The notes under the pieces: model-generated
What the model saw: only the letters and a program-made list of their open reading frames with translations
The model's database searches: none
Told to the model about the DNA's origin: nothing
From: an uncultured Succinivibrio sp.
GTDB taxonomy: Bacteria > Pseudomonadota > Gammaproteobacteria > Enterobacterales > Succinivibrionaceae
NCBI GenBank assembly: GCA_902772715.1
Contig: CACYBT010000278.1
Location: 1 to 11,643, forward strand
Reading direction: 5' to 3'
Length of the DNA: 11,643 nt
In this document: in pieces, positions 1 to 5,337 of the stretch
How positions within the stretch are numbered: position 1 is the stretch's first letter
Layout: each line of letters begins with the position of its first letter
Position numbers and translations under genes: made by a program

Positions 1-503
1 CGCCTTATCTTGAAAAACTGATCTTGCAGACGGAATCTCTTGCAGTGCATTTTGGCATTATGGATGATACTAAGGCTTATTATGTGGTAAAGCGCACTAA
101 TCCTAAATTTGGGGTTAGAGTCATGTCACGCGAGGGCGGGGAGATTTCTTTAGTTCATACCGCCATAGGAAAATGTCTTCTTGCCTATCAGGATAATGGA
201 TTACGTGAGCAGATCATTCAGAATCTTGATTATACTCAGGCTACTGCCAATTCTATTTCTAATCCTAAGACTTTGCGTAAAGAACTGGCGCAGATTATCA
301 ATAGGGGATATGCCTATGATAATGCTGAGAGTGGACTTGAAATACGCTGTGTGGCGGCACCTGTGTTTGATTTTGATAATCGGCTCATGGGTGCAATTTC
401 TGTGGTAGGAACAATCAATCACTTTACTGCGGCTTCTTTGACACGCATAATTGAATTAGTCAAACGCACAGCCTCGTCAATTTCCCTAGGAATGATGCTA
501 TAG
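1..503 (+). CDS. IclR-family transcriptional regulator, C-terminal effector domain (5' truncated by window edge)
   Basis: The frame is open to the left edge (first whole codon at 3) and stops at TAG 501-503, so the N-terminal winged-helix DNA-binding domain lies outside the window. The visible ~166 residues match the IclR effector-binding domain. An internal segment reads RVMSREGGEISLVHTAIGKC then LLA, the family's 'H-T-A-x-G-K-x-x-L-A' signature. Later come GLEIRCVAAPVFDFDNRLMG and AISVVGT, the usual aromatic/aliphatic core before the C-terminal helix ending SISLG. IclR proteins are dimeric or tetrameric ligand-responsive regulators, often of carbon-source catabolism; nothing here identifies the ligand or target. 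The TTG at 24 is an internal codon, not a start. The next segment downstream appears to hold remains of a second copy of the same fold. Confidence 0.88.
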   Translation, partial: PYLEKLILQTESLAVHFGIMDDTKAYYVVKRTNPKFGVRVMSREGGEISLVHTAIGKCLLAYQDNGLREQIIQNLDYTQATANSISNPKTLRKELAQIINRGYAYDNAESGLEIRCVAAPVFDFDNRLMGAISVVGTINHFTAASLTRIIELVKRTASSISLGMML

Positions 504-530
504 CATATGTTTTTTGGTAGCGAAATTTTA

Positions 531-726
531 GAAACTAGTAAACATTTTGACAGCCTATGTCATGTCTTTAGAGCAGTAATTTTCATTACTGATTTTTATG
601 GTTCTGTAATTATTTCTGTGGGATTAGCATATCCTAAGGTTATCCATAGCACAAATAAGCTCTTTTTGACCTGCCCGAGAAATTGTTTTGGCTTGTGCCA
701 GTAAGTTAGATATTTGTAACTCATTT
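531..726 (+). pseudogene. Frameshifted remnant of a second IclR effector-domain C-terminus
   Basis: Between the IclR stop and the next fragment, one frame encodes CHVFRAVIFITDFYGSVIIS followed by VGLAYP. This resembles the IclR core 'A-P-I-F-D-x-x-G-x-V-x-A-x-I-S-V-x-x-P'. That frame stops at 702-704. In another frame from 670, PAREIVLACASKLDICNSF resembles the final IclR helix ('A-R-E-I-x-x-A-A-x-x-I-S'). Joining the two needs a frameshift around 645-670. No start codon with a Shine-Dalgarno and no N-terminal domain are present. I read this as a decayed paralogue or duplicated gene tail, not an expressed gene. The matches are short and made by eye, so chance similarity is possible. Confidence 0.38.
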
Positions 727-925
727 GCCGATCCCACAAAAATATTTATTGAGCCAAAAAATTTGTGATGCTATAAGAGACAATCCTAATCTAACGCAAG
801 CAGATCTATCTTTGATAATTGGAGTAGCAAACTCAACAATTGAAAAAAATATCAGGGTGCTAAAATCACAAGGAGTAATCGAACGAAAGGGCTCAAAGAA
901 AAAAGAATATTGGTCAATTTCGTAG
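725..925 (+). pseudogene. Orphan winged-helix fragment, C-terminal tail of a divergent-AAA (AlbA_2/AAA_4) type regulator
   Basis: The frame is open from a stop at 707-709 to TAG 923-925. About 66 residues can be read from a TTG at 725 that has no ribosome binding site. The sequence is a clear winged helix-turn-helix: ICDAIRDNPNLTQADLSLII (helices 1-2), GVANSTIEKNIRVLKSQGVI (recognition helix), then ERKGSKKKEYWSI as the wing. The pattern 'N-P-x-x-T-x-x-x-L-x-x-x-x-G-V-x-x-x-T-I-x-x-x-I-x-x-L-K-x-x-G-x-I-x-R-x-G-S-x-K-x-x-Y-W' is how many AlbA_2/AAA_4 putative regulators end. The ATP-binding and AlbA domains that should precede it are missing, so this is most likely a gene remnant. It could instead be a small stand-alone HTH protein. 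Confidence 0.5.
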
Positions 926-952
926 CTGTCGCTAATATTTTGATAATCTACT

Positions 953-978
953 CAAAAGGCTATGTCACAAGCCTTTTG
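953..978 (+). terminator. Hairpin, candidate intrinsic terminator after the HTH fragment
   Basis: A perfect 9-bp inverted repeat CAAAAGGCT / AGCCTTTTG (953-961 and 970-978) encloses an 8-nt loop. The 3' arm supplies a run of four T. It lies 28 bp after the stop of the HTH fragment, the right place for a rho-independent terminator, although the U-tract is short. The surrounding interval 926-1114 contains no coding sequence that I can support. Confidence 0.45.
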
Positions 979-1114
979 CATCAAATTATACTAAATAATA
1001 CTTCAAAATATCCCGAATTCCAAACAAAGACTATGCGTTAGTGACAACAACTAATTTTTGGGTAGCATTTACAATAGTATTGTAGAGTAGAAGTTTTGTG
1101 GTGAGCCTTATTTA

Positions 1115-1191
1115 TGGCGTCTCTGGGCGGAATTGAACCGCCGACCTTTCACTTAGGAGGCGAATGCTCTATCCAACTGAGCTACAGAGAC
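1115..1191 (-). tRNA. tRNA-Arg (anticodon CCT)
   Basis: Read on the minus strand, a complete 77-nt cloverleaf is present. The acceptor arms are GTCTCTG and CAGAGAC, with discriminator G and encoded CCA. The D arm is GCTC...GAGC with loop AGTTGGATA. The anticodon stem is TTCGC/GTGAA around loop CTCCTAA, and the T arm is GGCGG-TTCAATT-CCGCC. Anticodon CCT reads the AGG arginine codon. It has its own promoter just upstream and is not visibly part of an operon. tRNA genes are common integration sites, but I found no repeat of its 3' end elsewhere in the window. Confidence 0.97.
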
Positions 1192-1211
1192 TCTCCTATA
1201 CAATGGTACTT

Positions 1212-1239
1212 ATTATAGCAAGATCTCATTTCATGACAA
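1212..1239 (-). promoter_or_regulatory. Sigma-70 promoter of tRNA-Arg
   Basis: On the minus strand, -35 TTGTCA (1239-1234) and -10 TATAAT (1217-1212) are separated by 16 bp. A TG dinucleotide one base before the -10 makes it an extended -10. The predicted start is near 1205, about 13 bp before the mature tRNA end. Five of six bases match in the -35 and all six in the -10, as expected for a stable RNA gene. Confidence 0.75.
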
Positions 1240-1306
1240 GTAGTTAGTTGTTACTAGTTAGCATAAAACAATTAATCTTAGGTCCTTTTATGAAGAAAAG
1301 GTCATT

Positions 1307-1355
1307 TTGATAATTTGTAGTAGCAAGGCTAAATTATGATAAATTTAGGTTGCTA
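1307..1355 (+). promoter_or_regulatory. Predicted sigma-70 promoter of the GNAT gene with overlapping inverted repeat
   Basis: -35 TTGATA (1307-1312) and -10 TAAATT (1330-1335) are 17 bp apart. The -10 lies within the left arm of a long imperfect inverted repeat: TAGCAA/TTGCTA (1321-1326, 1350-1355) outside, CTAAATT/AATTTAG (1329-1335, 1342-1348) inside, and a 6-bp centre. The arrangement looks like an operator placed over the promoter. If transcription starts further upstream, it would instead be a leader hairpin ending 33 bp before the start codon. The promoter call is by eye. Confidence 0.35.
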
Positions 1356-1388
1356 GTGAGGTTATCTGAAAAATTACGGTGAAAAAAT

Positions 1389-1832
1389 ATGCAGTGTAGA
1401 TTACGTAATGCAAATATTAATGATGCGGAACTTATATTAGAATGGAGAAACGATGTTACTTCGATCAGTCACTCAAGGAACACAACAATGATATCGCTAG
1501 AAGAACATCTCAAATGGTTTCAGAAAAAAATAAATGATCCTGATTGTAGTATCTTTATTCTTACGTCTGGTGATGACAATGTTGGCATGCTACGTATTGA
1601 AAAAAAGAAGGACGTTGGTGAAATAAGCTTTATTATTGCCCCTCTTCACAGGGGGCATGGTTTTGGAAAAAAAATTATAGAGCTTGCAGAAAAATCGTTA
1701 GTGGATGGGGTGAAGGCGTTGATTGGTTTTGTAAAAAAAGATAATTTTATTTCCCAAAATTGTTTTCAAAAGAACGATTATTGCTGTTTTGACAGTATGG
1801 ATTGCTACTGTTTTATTAAGGTTTTACAGTAG
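1389..1832 (+). CDS. GNAT-family N-acetyltransferase, similar to those of nonulosonate/PseH-type pathways
   Basis: The 147-residue protein is a single GNAT domain. Motif A is RGHGFG at residues 88-93 ('R/Q-x-x-G-x-G/A', the acetyl-CoA pyrophosphate loop), preceded by the beta-4 strand EISFIIAP. The late motif DNFISQNCFQKNDY corresponds to 'N-x-x-S-x-x-x-F-x-K-x-x-Y'. The opening LRNANINDAELILEWRND followed by 'I-S-x-x-E-H-L-x-W' is characteristic of GNATs found with pseudaminic-acid and related sugar genes (PseH, or the C-terminal GNAT of some PseG fusions). Those enzymes acetylate an amino sugar used to glycosylate flagellin or surface polysaccharide. No other sugar genes are in view, so a role in flagellin modification is inference from the motility neighbourhood. 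The C-terminal 25 residues are Cys-rich (C125, C132, C133, C139, C141). ATG 1389 is the only reasonable start; the Shine-Dalgarno is weak. Confidence 0.72.
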   Translation: MQCRLRNANINDAELILEWRNDVTSISHSRNTTMISLEEHLKWFQKKINDPDCSIFILTSGDDNVGMLRIEKKKDVGEISFIIAPLHRGHGFGKKIIELAEKSLVDGVKALIGFVKKDNFISQNCFQKNDYCCFDSMDCYCFIKVLQ

Positions 1833-1844
1833 CGCTGTATTATA

Positions 1845-1865
1845 AATGCCTCAGAGTGAGGCATT
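1845..1865. terminator. Convergent hairpin between GNAT gene and flgT
   Basis: A perfect 9-bp inverted repeat AATGCCTCA / TGAGGCATT closes a 3-nt loop, GAG. It sits 12 bp after the GNAT stop and 21 bp from the flgT stop, between convergent genes. Neither side has a long U-run (the minus-strand side reads TTTATAATA), so it may be a weak or rho-assisted bidirectional terminator. Confidence 0.5.
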
Positions 1866-1886
1866 AGCATAATACTGAACACATCT

Positions 1887-3047
1887 TTACTGTAGTTTTA
1901 CGATGTCATCTATACTGACGTTGATAGTGCTGTTTTGCAGATCAACTGGTTTTAATTTGGTAGTACGAGGATAGATGGCAACCACCTTGTAGGAACCTAG
2001 TCCCTGATCCTGCATTTCATATTCATATCCGTTAACATTATGTACAGTAGCAACCTGTTCAAGAGTAAAGAGCATATCTTTAGTTACACCGTTTTCTCTT
2101 CCAATGTTGATAATGATATTTTCTCCCTCAACATCAACAACTCGAGCGGAAATGTCGGCACATCCAAAATGGGAGGCCAGATCTTTTACTGCATCTGATG
2201 TAAGTTCATATACGCGTCTCCCAAAATCCGAGCCTTTGAAGCGATCGGAGCGAACATCGATAAATTCATCACTATCAAAAGGCCAGTCGGTTTCACCGGC
2301 ATAATTTTGGTGAAAGACAATTTCCTGATTGACGGCATCATAAATATCGATATCAAAATTGATGGAACGAGTTGGCATAAACATCATGTTCATCACCACA
2401 TTATTGCCAACTTTGGATTTGCTAAGAGAGTTTATGGTGCCGATGGCAACATACTGACAGCCATTTCTAGAAGCCAAGGCATTAAGATTTTCAATGCGAG
2501 TAGCCTCTCCCACATTTTTTCCATTATCATTTATAGTATTAAGTTTAAGCGGGGTTTTGAGACTGAAAATAGCCGTTTTTCTAAGGTTTTCAATAAACTG
2601 TTTATCAAGCTCCTTATTTAGGTTTTCAATTCCGACTGCTCCCTGGAAGGCAGCAGAATCAGCATAACGAAAACAAATTGGCAGCAGTGATTTCTTAATT
2701 TTAGAATTTTTGCAGTGATACTGCATCTGCTTATCATTAATAAATGCTTTTATTTTGACACGGGTGGTTCCGTTTAGACTGCTCTGTCTTTCGAGTACCA
2801 CAATTCTTTTTATTGCACCGTTATCAAATGGATTATCGGAGGTACGCTGCAATTGTCCGCCACGGAAGGTTTGTACCTTTGAGGGATCCCCTCCGTTTTG
2901 CAGTACGAGATTATAGATGGCATTGTTGACTGCATCATCAGTGTTGTTGCCTTCACCGTTGGCAAAATGCCATGCTGCAAATACATTTAAAGGCAGGAAT
3001 ATTGCAATACCCATAAATGTAGAGAATAAGATTTTTTGTAATTTCAT
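1887..3047 (-). CDS. flgT: Flagellar H-ring assembly protein FlgT
   Basis: The 386-residue secreted protein begins MKLQKILFSTFMGIAIF with a cleavage site after VFA (residue 24); the mature protein starts AWHFANGEG. FlgT proteins of polar flagella are periplasmic and begin with a similar 'A-W-x-x-x-x-G' strand. Their N-domain runs 'A-x-x-x-A-I-x-x-A', here DDAVNNAIYNLVLQNGG. The middle region with SRNGCQYVAIGTINSL and the C-terminal beta-rich segment ending in 'G-x-x-x-V-V-x-I-Y-P' (GLGSYKVVAIYPRTT) fit the three-domain layout, and the length is close to the Vibrio protein as I recall it (~380). FlgT forms the H ring around the LP ring and helps anchor the stator units that drive fast polar-flagellar rotation. 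A good Shine-Dalgarno (AAGGTG) precedes ATG 3047. It is divergent from flgO, as expected for this locus type. Confidence 0.85.
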   Translation of the reverse strand: MKLQKILFSTFMGIAIFLPLNVFAAWHFANGEGNNTDDAVNNAIYNLVLQNGGDPSKVQTFRGGQLQRTSDNPFDNGAIKRIVVLERQSSLNGTTRVKIKAFINDKQMQYHCKNSKIKKSLLPICFRYADSAAFQGAVGIENLNKELDKQFIENLRKTAIFSLKTPLKLNTINDNGKNVGEATRIENLNALASRNGCQYVAIGTINSLSKSKVGNNVVMNMMFMPTRSINFDIDIYDAVNQEIVFHQNYAGETDWPFDSDEFIDVRSDRFKGSDFGRRVYELTSDAVKDLASHFGCADISARVVDVEGENIIINIGRENGVTKDMLFTLEQVATVHNVNGYEYEMQDQGLGSYKVVAIYPRTTKLKPVDLQNSTINVSIDDIVKLQ

Positions 3048-3079
3048 ATTTCACCTTAAGATAGCAGATTATTGACATA

Positions 3080-3095
3080 TGGCACTGAAATTGCA
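3080..3095 (+). promoter_or_regulatory. Sigma-54 promoter of flgO-flgP-flgN
   Basis: TGGCAC (3080-3085), five bases, then TTGCA (3091-3095) reproduce the sigma-54 consensus TGGCAC-N5-TTGCA exactly, with GG and GC correctly spaced. Transcription should begin near 3105, leaving a leader of ~80 nt before flgO. In Vibrio, flagellar genes of this group depend on sigma-54 with the activators FlrA/FlrC. I could not recognise the enhancer site by eye. Confidence 0.85.
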
Positions 3096-3107
3096 TTATT
3101 TAGACCA
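3093..3107 (-). promoter_or_regulatory. Sigma-54-like promoter of flgT overlapping the flgO promoter
   Basis: On the minus strand, TTGG (3108-3105), ten bases after the GG, then GCA (3094-3092) give the invariant GG-N10-GC spacing. The T before GG, T before GC and A after GC also match, but the CAC after TGG is replaced by TCT. The GC element uses the same TGCA palindrome as the opposite promoter. Predicted start is near 3081, ~34 nt before flgT. A TATAAT with a poor -35 also lies on the minus strand at 3115-3110, so a sigma-70 promoter for flgT is an alternative. Confidence 0.45.
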
Positions 3108-3186
3108 AGATTATAAAAGATTTGTCTAACTTTATTTTTATATACCAAAGATAATGTTTTGATTATACAAGTAAAAGAGGATCAGT

Positions 3187-4185
3187 ATGGAGAGATTTGT
3201 TTTAAATTTGCTGGGGGTTGCGTTGGTCGTAGCCATTGCAGGCTGTTCGGCAAATAATGCCGTCAATGGCAAAGGCACTGCTCATCCTCAGGTGTATGAG
3301 CAGCCGGGTATGGAAATCAGTAAAACTGTCTCAGAAATGACAGATACGCTGTATCAGACTATGGTAGCAGATCTTGCAACTGCCGATAAAGAAGATAATA
3401 AGTTAGGCTATAACGTCGTAAATCCGACAATGCCTAAGGTTGCTGTGACGTCATTTGTGGATACTGATACCTATGAGGATTCTGGCTATCTTGGACGTTC
3501 TTTGGCTGAACTGTTTATTCACGAACTTGACAGACGCGGAATTAGAGTTTTTGAATATAAGTTGACCGGCTCAATTTCTGTAACCAAGGATGGTGAATTT
3601 GTTTTTTCAAGAAACTGGAAGAAACTTGCCAAACAGGCCATGGTGCGCCATATTCTTGCCGGAACCATCACCAGGAATAAGAACGGTATTGTGGTAGTCG
3701 GACGTGTCATTAATATGACAAATTCCACTGTAGTAGGTTCGTCTACTGGTTTTATTCCATATGACAGACTGCCTTACTGCTATAGAACCGGGCAAAAGAA
3801 CTGCTCATTAAACGGGGTATCTTCCTATTACTATAATTCCGATGGCAAATTTGGCACAAAATACTATGGCGACTATGATACTTCAATATATACCTCAAGA
3901 CTTACTCCCGAGCAGGAGGCAATTGCTAGAAAAAAGCGTGAACAAAAATTTATAGATAATTACTATTCAACAGATCGTAATGAATTTAATAAAAAATATT
4001 ATGTGGAAGGAGCAAAGCTTCCTGGAACTTCAAACGGCAATTACGAACGCTATATGTATGAGCGTGAAAAATCCTCCTTTCAGGGAAATTCTCCGGTGAT
4101 CTATCCTGCACAAACTTATGTCTATAAAGGACAGTTGGTACGGGATGTGCATGATGCCAATCAATATTCACGTGTAAAGGATTAG
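3187..4185 (+). CDS. flgO: Flagellar outer-membrane lipoprotein FlgO, with a long Tyr-rich C-terminal region
   Basis: The 332-residue product starts with a lipoprotein signal: hydrophobic stretch, lipobox I-A-G-C with Cys20, and Ser at +2, which predicts the outer membrane. Residues ~50-185 form the FlgO domain: DTLYQTMVADLAT, then PKVAVTSFVDTDTYEDSGYL, LGRSLAELFIHELDRRGIRV, FVFSRNWKKLAKQAMVRHIL and AGTITRNKNGIVVVGRVINM. FlgO with FlgP forms outer-membrane structures supporting polar-flagellar rings and motility in Vibrio. From ~195 onward the protein is unusual: Tyr-, Asn- and Lys-rich (many YYY/KYY motifs) with a charged segment LTPEQEAIARKKREQKFIDN, closing with a short conserved-looking tail YVYKGQLVRDV. 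The protein seems roughly 90-110 residues longer than the Vibrio FlgO I recall. The start is supported by AGAGGA upstream of ATG 3187. Confidence 0.88.
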   Translation: MERFVLNLLGVALVVAIAGCSANNAVNGKGTAHPQVYEQPGMEISKTVSEMTDTLYQTMVADLATADKEDNKLGYNVVNPTMPKVAVTSFVDTDTYEDSGYLGRSLAELFIHELDRRGIRVFEYKLTGSISVTKDGEFVFSRNWKKLAKQAMVRHILAGTITRNKNGIVVVGRVINMTNSTVVGSSTGFIPYDRLPYCYRTGQKNCSLNGVSSYYYNSDGKFGTKYYGDYDTSIYTSRLTPEQEAIARKKREQKFIDNYYSTDRNEFNKKYYVEGAKLPGTSNGNYERYMYEREKSSFQGNSPVIYPAQTYVYKGQLVRDVHDANQYSRVKD

Positions 4186-4193
4186 GTGCAGAT

Positions 4194-4646
4194 ATGAAAA
4201 CTTTTAAATATTCAGTAGTGGTAATTGTCTCCGCCTGTCTGCTTAGTGGCTGTTCCTCAACTTTTCTGACACGGAATCTGAACTTTTCAAGCAGTGGAGT
4301 CAGTAAGCCAAGTACGTTCCCTATTTTAAGAGCGACAGGTTATGCGTCAATTTCTAGACAATCTGGGGCCACACGTGAAATGAAACAGTTAAAAGCCATG
4401 CGGGCCTCAAAAATGGAGGCCTACCGTGAACTTTCTGAGCAGTTGAACGGAGTTTATATCAATGCTTCCAATTCGCTTAATTCTAACAGTATAGAAACAA
4501 ACAATTCATTGCGAACCGAGGTGGATGGTTTTGTGCATGGGGCTAGAGTTATAAGACAGTACGCTTTGGGCGATACCTATGCCACTGAATTAGAACTAGA
4601 CTCTAAACTTGTGTATAACATGTATGATATGCGCGGAGCCTTTTAG
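4194..4646 (+). CDS. flgP: Flagellar outer-membrane lipoprotein FlgP (LPP20 family)
   Basis: The 150-residue lipoprotein precursor has lipobox L-S-G-C (Cys20) and Ser at +2, so it is predicted in the outer membrane. The mature part contains the LPP20-family core: ATGYASISRQSG, then a charged helix QLKAMRASKMEAYRELSEQL and NGVYI ('A-x-x-x-A-Y-R-E-L-A-E-x-I-x-G'), and a beta strand region VDGFVHGARVIRQYALGDTY. FlgP forms basal-disk or ring structures under the outer membrane (Vibrio, Campylobacter) and works with FlgO and FlgT. It lies 8 bp after flgO; its Shine-Dalgarno AGGTG overlaps the flgO stop codon, so the two are translationally close and cotranscribed. Confidence 0.88.
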   Translation: MKTFKYSVVVIVSACLLSGCSSTFLTRNLNFSSSGVSKPSTFPILRATGYASISRQSGATREMKQLKAMRASKMEAYRELSEQLNGVYINASNSLNSNSIETNNSLRTEVDGFVHGARVIRQYALGDTYATELELDSKLVYNMYDMRGAF

Positions 4647-4674
4647 GAAAAAAATAAAAACGGAGAGAAGGATT

Positions 4675-5160
4675 ATGCTGCCTAACAATAAATTTGTGTT
4701 TAAAAAAATGACACCCGCTGCGACGCAGAATTCGGTAGGTCCTATCAGTGAATATCTGAGAATGCAAAATGAAATTCTGCAGGCTTTAGAGACGATAATT
4801 GCACAGGAGTATAAGGCGCTAAAGGATAGAAACTATTCACAGCTTCAGCCTCTGGCCGCAAGAAAGTCTGATCTGATGCTTAAACTGCAGGGCAATGATC
4901 AGAAGATAAAAATGCATCCGGAGGTAGCCCTTCTTAAGACAAAGTATGCCGCCGATGTACTTATTATTAAGAATAAAATGAAAAAATGTAAATTTCGTAA
5001 TGAGGTAAACGGTAACCTTATAGTCATGTGTATGCAAAGTTCCTATAAGATGCAGGCTGTTTTTAACAGAGCACGAGACAAAGTAACGCGTAATATGACC
5101 TATAACAGTAAAGGCAGTGCCAGTGCCCGAGGCCCACTGAGAGTTTCCGTTTCTGCCTGA
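4675..5160 (+). CDS. flgN: Flagellar export chaperone FlgN
   Basis: I place the start at ATG 4675, behind GGAGAGAAGGA and 28 bp after flgP; the longer open frame from 4609 overlaps flgP and lacks a ribosome binding site. The 161-residue protein has a FlgN-type helical pattern: an N-terminal helix with 'L-x-x-x-x-A-L-E-x-I-I-A-x-E-Y-x-A-L-K-D-R-N', a second helix LQPLAARKSDLMLKLQ ('L-x-x-L-x-x-x-K'), then KCKFRNEVNGNLIVMCMQSS ('C-x-x-x-N-x-x-N-G-x-L-I') and the closing TYNSKGSAS ('T-Y-x-x-x-G'). FlgN binds the hook-filament junction proteins FlgK and FlgL and delivers them to the type III export gate. In many genomes it is next to flgM; here flgM is 2.5 kb away on the other strand. Confidence 0.85.
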   Translation: MLPNNKFVFKKMTPAATQNSVGPISEYLRMQNEILQALETIIAQEYKALKDRNYSQLQPLAARKSDLMLKLQGNDQKIKMHPEVALLKTKYAADVLIIKNKMKKCKFRNEVNGNLIVMCMQSSYKMQAVFNRARDKVTRNMTYNSKGSASARGPLRVSVSA

Positions 5161-5205
5161 TTGCCAAGCGTTTTTTTGCAGATGACTTATGTATTTATAT
5201 TTTAG

Positions 5206-5258
5206 TTAAATAACAATAAGTTATTTAAAAAAAGTGTCTTTTAGGCCCCTTTTTTAAA
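5206..5258 (+). terminator. AT-rich inverted repeats downstream of flgN, weak terminator candidate
   Basis: Two overlapping structures lie in the 177-bp gap between flgN and the AAA ATPase. One is a perfect 9-bp repeat TTAAATAAC / GTTATTTAA (5206-5214, 5220-5228, loop AATAA). The other is a looser stem TTTAAAAAAAG / CTTTTTTAAA (5224-5234, 5249-5258), one base bulged, ending in six T. The second could end the flgOPN transcript. The first looks more like a protein-binding palindrome, having no U-run. Both are almost entirely A/T, so chance is a real possibility. I see no convincing promoter for the ATPase here. Confidence 0.35.
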
Positions 5259-5337
5259 TGTCACCTAAATTTTGGTTATATGATTTAAGCATTAGGTTTG
5301 GTTGTCTTAATTAGCCAATTTATAGGTGATAAATCCA

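Noticed and set aside
125..135. Possible insertion sequence or CRISPR array anywhere in the window
   Set aside because: I found no transposase-like protein, no terminal inverted repeats with target duplication and no regularly spaced repeats; the coordinates are only a placeholder for a whole-window negative.
507..704. A 65-residue plus-strand open frame as a real small protein
   Set aside because: No ribosome binding site, and its sequence reads better as part of a frameshifted IclR-like remnant.
1070..1084. Palindrome TACAATAGTATTGTA as an attachment site beside tRNA-Arg
   Set aside because: The arms are A/T-rich and short, it does not match the tRNA 3' end, and no second copy or integrase is visible in the window.
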